This document shows positions 15,757-23,626 of a DNA stretch of 49,470 nucleotides, one piece after another (within the stretch, counting starts at the first letter, position 1; each line of letters starts with the position of its first letter). Where the stretch lies: the NCBI GenBank assembly GCA_009774625.1, contig VSOB01000019.1:1-49470 (forward strand). Reading direction: 5' to 3'. Both the position numbers and the translations under genes were made by a program. The notes below the pieces were generated by a model that was not told the DNA's origin, searched no databases, and saw only the letters and a list, made by a program, of their open reading frames with translations. The stretch is from Lachnospiraceae bacterium. Lineage in GTDB: Bacteria > Bacillota > Clostridia > Lachnospirales > Lachnospiraceae.

Positions 15757-17532
15757 ATGAAACATAAAAAAATCGATCATATTCTCAATCATTTTCCTCT
15801 CTGGATGCAGCTTGCAGCATTTACCACTCTGCTGGTCTTTTCTGTCTGTTTTTATCTGATCTATACCAGTTACCAGAGAAGTCTGCAGGTCATCACACAG
15901 ACAGAAACCGAAAGCTCCAGCCGCGTACTTTCTATGGAAATCCAGGAGCTGGAAAACTATATACAGGAACTTTCCCGGTTCTGTGTACAAAGCTGTTATG
16001 ACCGTACCTTTACACAGATCGTGGAAAAGGACGGTCCTCTTCTGCCTGCCGAAGAATCCTATCTGAAAAATCAGATGAGGGCTTATTTTTACTCCCGGAA
16101 CGATCTGAAACATCTGCATTTCTATCTGATGAATCACGCTCTGCAGCTTGACCGGACGAACAACGGACTGCGAACACACGTTTTTTCCGAACAGGAAATC
16201 GTTGCTTCCGACTATTATCAGCAATGTATCAACTATCCTTATTTCCATGCAATTTCTCCCTCCGAAGATACAGATGTGCTGTTTCATTACTCCCACTCTC
16301 TGCTGCGGATCAAAACCAAAGAACCGCTGGTTCTGATCGATGTGGCAGTTGATAACACCTTTTGGGAATCGCTGAGCACCAATCACCAAAAACCCGGTGA
16401 ATTTATCGCGCTGACAGATGAAAGCGGTCTGCTTCTTCATTCAGGAAACGACAGTCTGCTCTCCGCCTCTTCGCAGGACATTCTGCTGGAAACAGGGAGC
16501 CTCACTCCCGGTGATTCCCTGTATTGTATTCTGGATGGGCATCCGTTTCTGGTTACCTGTGCGGAAGGCAATACCTATCATATGAGACTGCTGGCATTTT
16601 TGCCGGTTTCTTATATTGATGAACAGATTGCCCAGATTCGTTATTCTATCCTGGCTACCGGACTGCTGATCAGTCTGGCTCTGCTGCTTTTTATCATCAT
16701 ACTGATCCGCCTCCTGACCAGGCCTCTGACCATCCTGGCCAACAAATTGATCGCGGTAGGTAAGGGAGATTTTACTTCCACTGTTGACATCAGCGGCAGT
16801 CTGGAAATTTCCAATCTCTCCCGCAGCTTCAATGAAATGATCCGGCACATAGACCGCCTGATCCAGGAAAATTATGTGGCAGAGCTGCGGGAAAAGACTG
16901 CCCGTATCACCGCCCTGGAAGCCCAGATCAATCCCCACTTTCTTTATAATTCCCTGCAGGCAATCGCCACAGAGGCACTTGTCAATGAACAGATACAGAT
17001 TTATAATATGATTACTTCTCTGGCATCCGGGCTTCGTTACACCATCAAAGGCGGCGACTGTGTCCCACTCTGTCAGGAAATGGAATACGTCAAAAATTAT
17101 GTGCTGCTCCAGAAAATGAGAATGGATGACAGGCTGCAGGTTACTTTTTCCGTGGAACCGGATACGCAGGATTACATCATTCCCAAAATCAGCATTCAGC
17201 TCCTGGTGGAAAACTCTATCCTGCATGGCCTTGGGCCGGACAGAGACTCCATCTCCATTGCCATACATACTTATCTGAAAGACGACAGTCTTTCCATTAC
17301 CGTTTCCGACAATGGCTGCGGCATTGATTCTGCCCAGCTTTCCGCCATCCGGGAATCCTTCCGCACCCAGCACGCCACTCCCGGAAACAGTCACATCGGA
17401 CTGGCCAATCTCTATGGACGCCTGCATCTGCTCTATCGGGAAAAAGCATCTGTCAAGATAGAAACACAACCCGGAAGTTACACCAGAATCACATTAATCC
17501 TGCCCGCTGCAAAAGAGGTGCCCCATGTATAA
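15757..17532 (+). CDS. YesM-type sensor histidine kinase
   Basis: This 591-residue membrane kinase has helix 1 near residues 18-37, an extracellular sensing domain of about 250 residues, helix 2 near 297-319, a HAMP segment, the His_kinase signature EAQINPHFLYNSLQ with phospho-acceptor H394, and a HATPase domain with LLVENSILHGL and SDNGCGI. This LytS/YesM class usually senses extracellular sugars, often with help of the binding protein. It is divergent from the sugar operon and overlaps the regulator gene by 8 bp, so the pair very likely controls that operon. Confidence 0.92.
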   Translation: MKHKKIDHILNHFPLWMQLAAFTTLLVFSVCFYLIYTSYQRSLQVITQTETESSSRVLSMEIQELENYIQELSRFCVQSCYDRTFTQIVEKDGPLLPAEESYLKNQMRAYFYSRNDLKHLHFYLMNHALQLDRTNNGLRTHVFSEQEIVASDYYQQCINYPYFHAISPSEDTDVLFHYSHSLLRIKTKEPLVLIDVAVDNTFWESLSTNHQKPGEFIALTDESGLLLHSGNDSLLSASSQDILLETGSLTPGDSLYCILDGHPFLVTCAEGNTYHMRLLAFLPVSYIDEQIAQIRYSILATGLLISLALLLFIIILIRLLTRPLTILANKLIAVGKGDFTSTVDISGSLEISNLSRSFNEMIRHIDRLIQENYVAELREKTARITALEAQINPHFLYNSLQAIATEALVNEQIQIYNMITSLASGLRYTIKGGDCVPLCQEMEYVKNYVLLQKMRMDDRLQVTFSVEPDTQDYIIPKISIQLLVENSILHGLGPDRDSISIAIHTYLKDDSLSITVSDNGCGIDSAQLSAIRESFRTQHATPGNSHIGLANLYGRLHLLYREKASVKIETQPGSYTRITLILPAAKEVPHV

Positions 17533-18277
17533 AGCATTGATCATTGACGATGAAAAACCGGTACAGATCGCCATCCTGAGACTCGGAAGCTGGAACCGAT
17601 ACCATATCATGCCGCCGGAAACGGCCGCAAACGGCAAAGAAGCGCTTTCCGCTATGCGGGAACTCCGTCCTGACATCTGTTTTGTGGATATGCAGATGCC
17701 GATGATGAACGGCGCGGAGTTTCTGGAACAGGCTTCCGCCGAATTTCCAAACGCCCAGTATATTATAGTCAGCGGCTATGATGATTTTAAATATGCCAGA
17801 TCCGCCATCAAATTCGGCGCATGTGATTACCTGCTCAAACCTATTGTTCAGGAGGAATTGAATAAAGCCATTGAAAAAGCCATCCTGAGAATTAACCCCC
17901 ATGCGGATTTTTCCATACAGGAGTCCCAAAGTGATGTGCCTCCGGAGGAGGTTGTCAGAATCATAAAAGAATATCTGGATAAGAATTATAATACCAATAT
18001 TAAAATTTCCATGTTTGCAGACAAATATTTTTTCTCCAAAGAATATCTGTCCAAACTGTTCAAAAGTAAATACGGATGCGGTATTTACACCTATGTACAG
18101 GAAATAAGGATGCAGCGTGCGCGGGATCTGCTGCTCAATCCGGATATTAAAATACAAAGCATTTCCGAACGACTGGGCTATGCGGACAACAATTATTTCA
18201 GCAAGGCTTTTAAAAACTATTACGGTATGTCCCCATCCCAGTTCCGAAAGAAAAACGGCCCCGACAATCAGAAATAG
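17525..18277 (+). CDS. YesN-type response regulator, receiver plus AraC domain
   Basis: This 250-residue protein has an N-terminal receiver with acidic pocket DDE (8-10), phospho-acceptor D55 in CFVDMQMP and the conserved K near residue 107 (YLLKPI). A C-terminal AraC-type double helix-turn-helix (about 150-245) contains the consensus ISERLGYADNNYFSKAFKNY. It overlaps the end of the kinase gene by 8 bp with GAGGTG inside that gene as ribosome binding site. It is probably the activator of the divergent GH36-permease operon. Confidence 0.92.
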   Translation: MYKALIIDDEKPVQIAILRLGSWNRYHIMPPETAANGKEALSAMRELRPDICFVDMQMPMMNGAEFLEQASAEFPNAQYIIVSGYDDFKYARSAIKFGACDYLLKPIVQEELNKAIEKAILRINPHADFSIQESQSDVPPEEVVRIIKEYLDKNYNTNIKISMFADKYFFSKEYLSKLFKSKYGCGIYTYVQEIRMQRARDLLLNPDIKIQSISERLGYADNNYFSKAFKNYYGMSPSQFRKKNGPDNQK

Positions 18278-18314
18278 CTTCCGCCATTTTTCCGCTCTTC
18301 CTGTCAAAAAATAC

Positions 18315-18343
18315 TTGCGATATTCATAAAGGTATGCTATAAT
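18315..18343 (+). promoter_or_regulatory. Promoter of tRNA-Trp
   Basis: TTGCGA (18315-18320) and TATAAT (18338-18343) with a 17-bp spacer lie 27 bp before the tRNA. Confidence 0.75.
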
Positions 18344-18370
18344 TATCGTCGGTGATAAGCTCATCAATAC

Positions 18371-18441
18371 AGGGGAATAGTACAGCGGTAGTGCGGCGGT
18401 CTCCAAAACCGTTAACGGGGGTTCGATTCCCTCTTCCCCTG
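18371..18441 (+). tRNA. tRNA-Trp (anticodon CCA)
   Basis: The 71-nt sequence folds as a cloverleaf. Acceptor arms AGGGGAA and TTCCCCT pair fully, the anticodon loop is CTCCAAA with anticodon CCA, and the T-arm contains GGTTCGATTCC. The 3' CCA is not encoded. It has its own promoter and a downstream terminator. Confidence 0.95.
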
Positions 18442-18452
18442 TTTTTGTTGTG

Positions 18453-18492
18453 TCCGGAAAGGCCTGAAATATCGGTGTTTTCGGATTTTTTT
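18453..18492 (+). terminator. Terminator after tRNA-Trp
   Basis: TCCGGAAA (18453-18460) pairs with TTTTCGGA (18478-18485, one G-U), followed by seven T. The loop is long (17 nt), but the T-run is clear. Confidence 0.6.
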
Positions 18493-18542
18493 ATATATTA
18501 AAGGGTTTTATATATCTCCTTTTCGGAAAAAATTCCCACTGC

Positions 18543-18731
18543 TTAAAGCGTGTTCTTAAACCTGTTATAAAACAGCATGAAAAATTCTCCGTCATACTCC
18601 CAGAAGTTTTCGTGTCCCGATGACTCAGTAGAAACAATCAACTCCTTTATAGCATTGTAAGATAAGCTCGTTTTCCATGGGGACACTATAATAAAACCCT
18701 CCACTTTACCACCTGACTTTAGATATGACAA
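18543..18731 (-). CDS. Hypothetical small protein or gene remnant
   Basis: A 62-residue frame reads LSYLKSGGKVEGFIIVSPWK near its start and EYDGEFFMLFYNRFKNTL at its end. The start would be TTG at 18731 without a good ribosome binding site, and the same frame stays open further upstream into the end of radA (WRDGPLSYLKS). The amino-acid make-up is protein-like, but I recognise no family. It fills most of the gap between tRNA-Trp and radA and may be the 3' end of a lost gene. Confidence 0.25.
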   Translation of the reverse strand: MSYLKSGGKVEGFIIVSPWKTSLSYNAIKELIVSTESSGHENFWEYDGEFFMLFYNRFKNTL

Positions 18732-18763
18732 AGGACCATCCCGCCATGAGACAGCCCTCTTCC

Positions 18764-20149
18764 TTAAATCAACCGAATCGCTTCCTGCACACTGGAGACT
18801 CCCTTTATCTCAATCCCCTTTACCATGCCGCCGGAATTATGCAGCATCTCTTCTGCCGACTTTGGCAGGATACAGGAAGTAAAACCCAGCTTAGCCGCTT
18901 CCGCAATGCGCTGTTCTGCCATACTTACCGAACGGACCTCTCCGCTTAAGCCGATCTCTCCAAACACAATCAGCTTTTCCTCTACAGGCTTGTTCCGGAA
19001 GCTGGATACCACCGCCATCGCAATTCCCAGATCAATCGCCGGTTCTGTCATGCGGATACCACCTGCAATATTGACATATGCGTCACAATTTGACAGAGGC
19101 AGACCCACCCTTTTCTCCAGCACCGCCATCAACAGATTGACCCGGTTAAAATCCGTACCGGTGGCCTGCCTTTTGGGAATGCCGAAGCTGCTTTTGCATA
19201 CAAGCGCCTGGATCTCCAGCAAGATGGGCCTGGTGCCCTCCATAGAACAAACCACGACAGAACCACTGGCGTCTCTGGGTCTGCCGCTCAGCATAAATTC
19301 CGAAGCATTCGCTACCTCTGCCAGCCCGTCCTGCCGCATTTCGAAAACACCGATTTCATTGGTAGAGCCGAAACGATTTTTCACGCCCCGCAGGATACGG
19401 TAGGACGCGTGTCTGTCCCCTTCAAAATACAGCACGGTATCCACCATATGCTCCAGAACCCTGGGTCCGGCCACCGTCCCTTCCTTAGTCACATGTCCCA
19501 CAATAAAAACCGAAACACCCATACTCTTTGCCAGTCGCAGCAAAACTCCCGTGGCCTCTCTGACCTGTGACACACTGCCCGGAGCTGCCGACACCGCATC
19601 ATGGTACATGGTCTGAATCGAATCGATTACCACCGCTTCCGGCTTCTGCTGCAGAATGATTTCCTCAATACTGCCCAGGTTTGTCTCACACAAAAGCAGC
19701 AGATGATCCGTAAATTCTCCCAGCCGGACGGCACGCAGTTTGATCTGTTTCAATGACTCCTCACCGGAAATATACAGCACTTTTCTGCCATCATCCGATA
19801 AATGTCTGCATACCTGCAAAAGCAATGTGGATTTGCCGATGCCCGGATCACCGCCTACCAGCATCAGAGAGCCGGGTACGATACCGCCGCCCAGCACCCG
19901 GTCCAGCTCCTGTATATGCGTGCTGACCCGCTCTTCCTCCTGCATGGCAATGGCAGACAAAGACGAAGGCTCCTGCCGCGCCGAAGCCTTCGTCCTGTTC
20001 ATGCCATTTGCCCCTTTTGAAGCTGCCGGAACCGTCTCTTCCACCAGTGTATTCCACTGCCTGCATCCCGGACACTGTCCCATCCACTTGGAAGACTCAT
20101 ACCCACAGTTCTGACAGAAGAAAACTGTCGTTGTCCTGCCTTTTCCCAT
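18764..20149 (-). CDS. radA: DNA repair protein RadA
   Basis: This 461-residue protein has the N-terminal zinc finger C12xxC15...C26xxC29, Walker A GGDPGIGKST (99-108), the RadA-specific KNRFGS motif and a C-terminal Lon-like domain (ATGTDFNRVNLLMAVLEKR...). RadA is a RecA-like helicase that drives branch migration in recombination. GGAGAAG precedes the ATG. It ends the gntR-clpC-radA cluster, where radA also follows clpC in many Firmicutes. Confidence 0.96.
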   Translation of the reverse strand: MGKGRTTTVFFCQNCGYESSKWMGQCPGCRQWNTLVEETVPAASKGANGMNRTKASARQEPSSLSAIAMQEEERVSTHIQELDRVLGGGIVPGSLMLVGGDPGIGKSTLLLQVCRHLSDDGRKVLYISGEESLKQIKLRAVRLGEFTDHLLLLCETNLGSIEEIILQQKPEAVVIDSIQTMYHDAVSAAPGSVSQVREATGVLLRLAKSMGVSVFIVGHVTKEGTVAGPRVLEHMVDTVLYFEGDRHASYRILRGVKNRFGSTNEIGVFEMRQDGLAEVANASEFMLSGRPRDASGSVVVCSMEGTRPILLEIQALVCKSSFGIPKRQATGTDFNRVNLLMAVLEKRVGLPLSNCDAYVNIAGGIRMTEPAIDLGIAMAVVSSFRNKPVEEKLIVFGEIGLSGEVRSVSMAEQRIAEAAKLGFTSCILPKSAEEMLHNSGGMVKGIEIKGVSSVQEAIRLI

Positions 20150-20183
20150 TTCTCTTCTCCTTCAAAATCCGGCCTGGCATTTC

Positions 20184-20594
20184 CTATTTGCAGATTTTCA
20201 CAGTTACCTCACCTGCATCCGACAGTTCCACACTGATACTCAGTTTACCGCCCAGATTGGTCTGCATCTTGCCGATTTCCGTCCCGTCTATAAACACTTC
20301 GTATTCCGTTTCATCCTGCAGGCCGATGGTCAATTGTGCATCCTCTTTTCCTTCTACGGTAAAAGTAACACCGTCCGCATCCTCTGTAAAATGAGTCACA
20401 CTGGTTCCGGGAACTGACTCATAGGCAAACATACCATTCTTTTCCAGCTTTGTCATGGTAGCATAGGTTTTCACTTTGTACAGGTCGCCGCCATGTTCAA
20501 AATCCTCTTTCTTGGCCTTCTCCGTCAGACTGTGATTGCCGAAGCTGAGACTTCCGTCTGCCTCTGTCTGTATCAATGTCTCTACTACTGCCAT
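20184..20594 (-). CDS. Conserved small protein between clpC and radA
   Basis: This 136-residue protein is rich in beta-strand and acidic residues (ETLIQTEADGSLSFGNHSL, VFIDGTEIGKMQTNLGGKLS). It is a family I recall only from Lachnospiraceae and their kin, sometimes labelled endosialidase without support; I see no sialidase motif. The start at 20594 follows GAGGAGG at eight bases; the longer frame starting at 20642 would overlap clpC. It lies 13 bp behind clpC and 34 bp ahead of radA, so it is co-transcribed. The function is unknown. Confidence 0.75.
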   Translation of the reverse strand: MAVVETLIQTEADGSLSFGNHSLTEKAKKEDFEHGGDLYKVKTYATMTKLEKNGMFAYESVPGTSVTHFTEDADGVTFTVEGKEDAQLTIGLQDETEYEVFIDGTEIGKMQTNLGGKLSISVELSDAGEVTVKICK

Positions 20595-20607
20595 CTTTGT
20601 TTCCTCC

Positions 20608-23091
20608 TCATACTTTAGTATTTTCATTCTCAGGTCTTTCATTTTTCACAGAAAAGACAACCTGTTTCTTTTTCAGTCCCGCTGTCACATTGTCTCCGGG
20701 TACGATTTTTTTCTGCAGAATCTGTTCTGCCAGCGCATCCTCGATCACCGTCTGAATAGCCCGCTTCATCGGACGCGCCCCCATTTTCACCTCAGAATAT
20801 TTATCTACGATATATTCTTTCAGAGCCGGTGTGACGGTCAGCCTGATCCCCATCTGCTCCCTGCACCGATCTGCCAGTACCCGCGTCAGCAGAGATACCA
20901 CATCCTTCATATTCTCTTTGTTCAGCGGATGGAATACCATGATTTCGTCAATACGATTGATAAACTCCGGTTTGAACACGCGCTTTACTTCTTCCATGAC
21001 ACCGGACTTCATCTTTTCATAGTCCTTCTTTTCCGATACCTCCATTGCAAAACCCAGATTTTTCGGTTCCACAATGCGCTGCGCCCCCGCATTGGAAGTC
21101 ATAATCAATATCGTATTTTTGAAACTTACCTTCCGTCCCTTGGAATCGGTGATATGTCCGTCATCCAATACCTGCAGCAATATATTAAAGACATCCGGAT
21201 GTGCTTTCTCTATCTCATCAAACAGCACCACAGAATACGGATTGCGCCGCACCTTTTCACTGAGCTGCCCGCCTTCGTCAAACCCCACATACCCCGGCGG
21301 AGAACCGATCATTTTGGATACGGAATGCGACTCCATATATTCCGACATATCCACCCGGATCAAAGCATCCTCCGAACCGAACATGGCTTCCGCCAACGCC
21401 TTGCTTAACTCTGTTTTTCCCACACCGGTAGGTCCCAGAAACAGAAACGAACCGATCGGCCGGTTGGGATCCTGCAGGCCCACCCTGCCTCTGCGCATTG
21501 CCTTGGCCACAGCCGTAACGGCCTCCTCCTGACCGATGACCCGTTTATGCAGAATAGACTCCAGCTTTAACAGCCGCTCACTCTCTTTTTCGGCCAGCTT
21601 GGATACCGGTATCTTCGTCCAGTCAGACACCACATCGGCTATCTCATTTTCTCCGATGGCCAGTTTCCGTCCTGCCGCCCTGCTTTCATACGCAGCCATC
21701 GCCCTCTCATATTTCCGGATCAGCTTCGCCTGATTCTTTCTGATCTCTCCCGCCTGCAGATATGCCTCGATGCGGATGGAACGCTCAATCTGCAGATCCA
21801 TCTTCTGAATTTCCTCATGCATCGTCCGCAGATTTTCAGGAATATTCATATGCTTCAAACGAATTGCCGCTGCAGCCTCATCAATCAGATCAATGGCTTT
21901 ATCCGGAAGATTCCTGTCATTGATGTATCTGCCGGAAAGCTGGACAGCAGCCTCAATCGCTTCTTCCGTAATGGTTACACCATGGTGCTCCTCATACCTG
22001 CCGCAGATTCCGTTCAGGATACGGACCGCCTCTTCCTGTGTCGGCTCCTCCACCGTCACCGGCTGGAAACGCCGCTCCAGTGCAGCATCCCGCTCCACAT
22101 ATTTGCGGTACTCTGCAATCGTTGTGGCGCCGATCAACTGTATTTCCCCTCTTGCCAGAGAAGGCTTTAAAATATTGGAAGCGTCAATGGCTCCTTCTGC
22201 TCCGCCGGCGCCGATGATGGTATGCAGCTCATCCAGAAAGAGAATCACATTACCGTCCTCTGTCACCTCCCGGATAACCCGCTTGATCCGCTCTTCAAAC
22301 TCACCCCGGTACTTGCTCCCTGCTACCATACCGGACAGATCCAGCGTAACCACTCTTTTGTTTCGTATGGTTTCCGGCACTTCTCCTTCTGCAATATTCA
22401 GAGCAAGCCCTTCTGCGATTGCGGTTTTGCCTACCCCCGGTTCACCCACCAGACATGGATTATTTTTGGTACGGCGGCTCAATATCTGAATCACCCGACG
22501 GATCTCGGTCTCCCTGCCGATGACCGGATCCAGCTTCCCCTCTCTGGCCAGTGCGGTCAGATCACGGCTGAACTGATCCAGTGTTTCCGTACTCCCGCCC
22601 TTGTCTTTTTTCTTTTTGCCTTTGTAGCCCAGATCCTCTTTGTACAGATTTCCGTCCTGTCCCATAGCCAGAAGAGTGTCCACATAGAGCTTTTGAATCT
22701 GTATCCCGATAGTATTGAGCAGTCTGACAGCCACATTGTCCCCTTCTTTCAGAACTGCCAGCAATATATGCTCCGTTCCGATTTCTTCACTTCGAAACCG
22801 CTGTGCCTGACGGGCGGCTTCCTGCAATATTTTCTCAGCCCGCGGCGTAAAACCATCCCGTTCCTTTACCGGAACAAAATTCCCCGGTGCAATCAGGTCA
22901 TAAATCATGGAAATCAGCTTATTTTCTTCTACCCCATTATCCTGAAGTACTCTCGCCGCGACTCCTGTATCTTCCCGGAGCAGTCCCAACAATATATGCT
23001 CCGTCCCAATGTAGTTCTGTCTCAGCTCTTTTGCTGTCTGTTTTGCCATCGAAAGCGCAGTCTGTGCTTTCTTTGTGTACTGCGGCATCAT
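20608..23091 (-). CDS. clpC: ATP-dependent Clp protease ATPase ClpC
   Basis: This 827-residue Hsp100 has two Clp_N repeats (residues 4-75 and 80-145), AAA1 with Walker A GEPGVGKT (216-223) and DELH (287-290), a coiled middle region (about 420-470), and AAA2 with GPTGVGKT (553-560). It unfolds proteins for ClpP and acts in stress response. Its start overlaps the gntR stop (ATGA). The usual ctsR-mcsA-mcsB genes upstream are absent; a GntR regulator takes their place, so control by arginine-phosphorylation genes is not encoded here. Confidence 0.95.
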   Translation of the reverse strand: MMPQYTKKAQTALSMAKQTAKELRQNYIGTEHILLGLLREDTGVAARVLQDNGVEENKLISMIYDLIAPGNFVPVKERDGFTPRAEKILQEAARQAQRFRSEEIGTEHILLAVLKEGDNVAVRLLNTIGIQIQKLYVDTLLAMGQDGNLYKEDLGYKGKKKKDKGGSTETLDQFSRDLTALAREGKLDPVIGRETEIRRVIQILSRRTKNNPCLVGEPGVGKTAIAEGLALNIAEGEVPETIRNKRVVTLDLSGMVAGSKYRGEFEERIKRVIREVTEDGNVILFLDELHTIIGAGGAEGAIDASNILKPSLARGEIQLIGATTIAEYRKYVERDAALERRFQPVTVEEPTQEEAVRILNGICGRYEEHHGVTITEEAIEAAVQLSGRYINDRNLPDKAIDLIDEAAAAIRLKHMNIPENLRTMHEEIQKMDLQIERSIRIEAYLQAGEIRKNQAKLIRKYERAMAAYESRAAGRKLAIGENEIADVVSDWTKIPVSKLAEKESERLLKLESILHKRVIGQEEAVTAVAKAMRRGRVGLQDPNRPIGSFLFLGPTGVGKTELSKALAEAMFGSEDALIRVDMSEYMESHSVSKMIGSPPGYVGFDEGGQLSEKVRRNPYSVVLFDEIEKAHPDVFNILLQVLDDGHITDSKGRKVSFKNTILIMTSNAGAQRIVEPKNLGFAMEVSEKKDYEKMKSGVMEEVKRVFKPEFINRIDEIMVFHPLNKENMKDVVSLLTRVLADRCREQMGIRLTVTPALKEYIVDKYSEVKMGARPMKRAIQTVIEDALAEQILQKKIVPGDNVTAGLKKKQVVFSVKNERPENENTKV

Positions 23092-23465
23092 TCCAGTCCT
23101 CCATAATCTTCATAGATTTCATCTATAAGAGCATGCACCTCTTCGCGGGAAATATTCTTACAGCTTCCCCTTGCCAAGAGCACACGCAACTCTTTTTTCA
23201 TATCCTCCATGGCCCGCATCTTATCAATATCCACGGCTATCACGGCGCCTTTACGCCGGTCCACCTTCACATACCCTTCCTGCTTCAGTACCGTATAAGC
23301 CTTATTCACCGTATGCATATTAATGCCGATCGTTTCTGCAAGCTGACGGACCGAAGGAAGTGCATCTCCTTCCTTCAGCCTGGTGGTTGCAATTCCCAGA
23401 ATAATCTGATTGCGTAACTGTATATACAACGCTTCGTCGCTGTTAAAATCGAGTTCAATTATCAT
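23088..23465 (-). CDS. GntR-family repressor (YtrA subgroup) of the clpC operon
   Basis: This 125-residue protein has the winged helix of the GntR family (ALYIQLRNQIILGIATTRL, LPSVRQLAETIGINMHTVNKAY, VLKQEGYVKVDRRKG) and a short C-terminal helix tail, as in YtrA members without a large effector domain. ATG 23465 has AAGGTGA upstream; the frame from 23516 would start inside the promoter. It begins the operon and overlaps clpC by 4 bp. A perfect palindrome on its own promoter suggests that it represses itself and clpC, replacing CtsR. That is inference. Confidence 0.9.
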   Translation of the reverse strand: MIIELDFNSDEALYIQLRNQIILGIATTRLKEGDALPSVRQLAETIGINMHTVNKAYTVLKQEGYVKVDRRKGAVIAVDIDKMRAMEDMKKELRVLLARGSCKNISREEVHALIDEIYEDYGGLE

Positions 23466-23477
23466 ACTGTCACCTTC

Positions 23478-23498
23478 TGTTATACAAATATTATAACA
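23478..23498. promoter_or_regulatory. Operator-like palindrome on the gntR-clpC promoter
   Basis: TGTTATA (23478-23484) and TATAACA (23492-23498) are a perfect 7-bp inverted repeat with a 7-bp centre. It covers the -10 region, a typical repressor position for YtrA-type regulators. Confidence 0.6.
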
Positions 23499-23516
23499 GC
23501 ATATCCGACTTGTCAA
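23488..23516 (-). promoter_or_regulatory. Promoter of the gntR-clpC-radA operon
   Basis: On the minus strand a consensus TTGACA (23511-23516) is followed by TATAAT (23490-23495) at 15 bp or TAATAT (23488-23493) at 17 bp. The ATG of gntR is 23 bp past the -10 box. Confidence 0.75.
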
Positions 23517-23590
23517 GCAAAACTATATGCCCGGAATACAAGCCCTTTCCTGTGTGCAGCGTCCCCCGCACGGGCCTGCGCATATACAAG

Positions 23591-23622
23591 CAGTCAGCGC
23601 CGGCTATTGCCAGCACTGACTG
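23591..23622 (-). terminator. Hairpin after the SH3-domain gene
   Basis: CAGTCAG pairs with CTGACTG and the inner CGGC with GCCG, a 14-bp stem with two mismatches and a TATT loop, 4 bp past the stop codon. The minus strand has little T-run, so termination may be weak. Confidence 0.45.
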
Positions 23623-23626
23623 TCTA

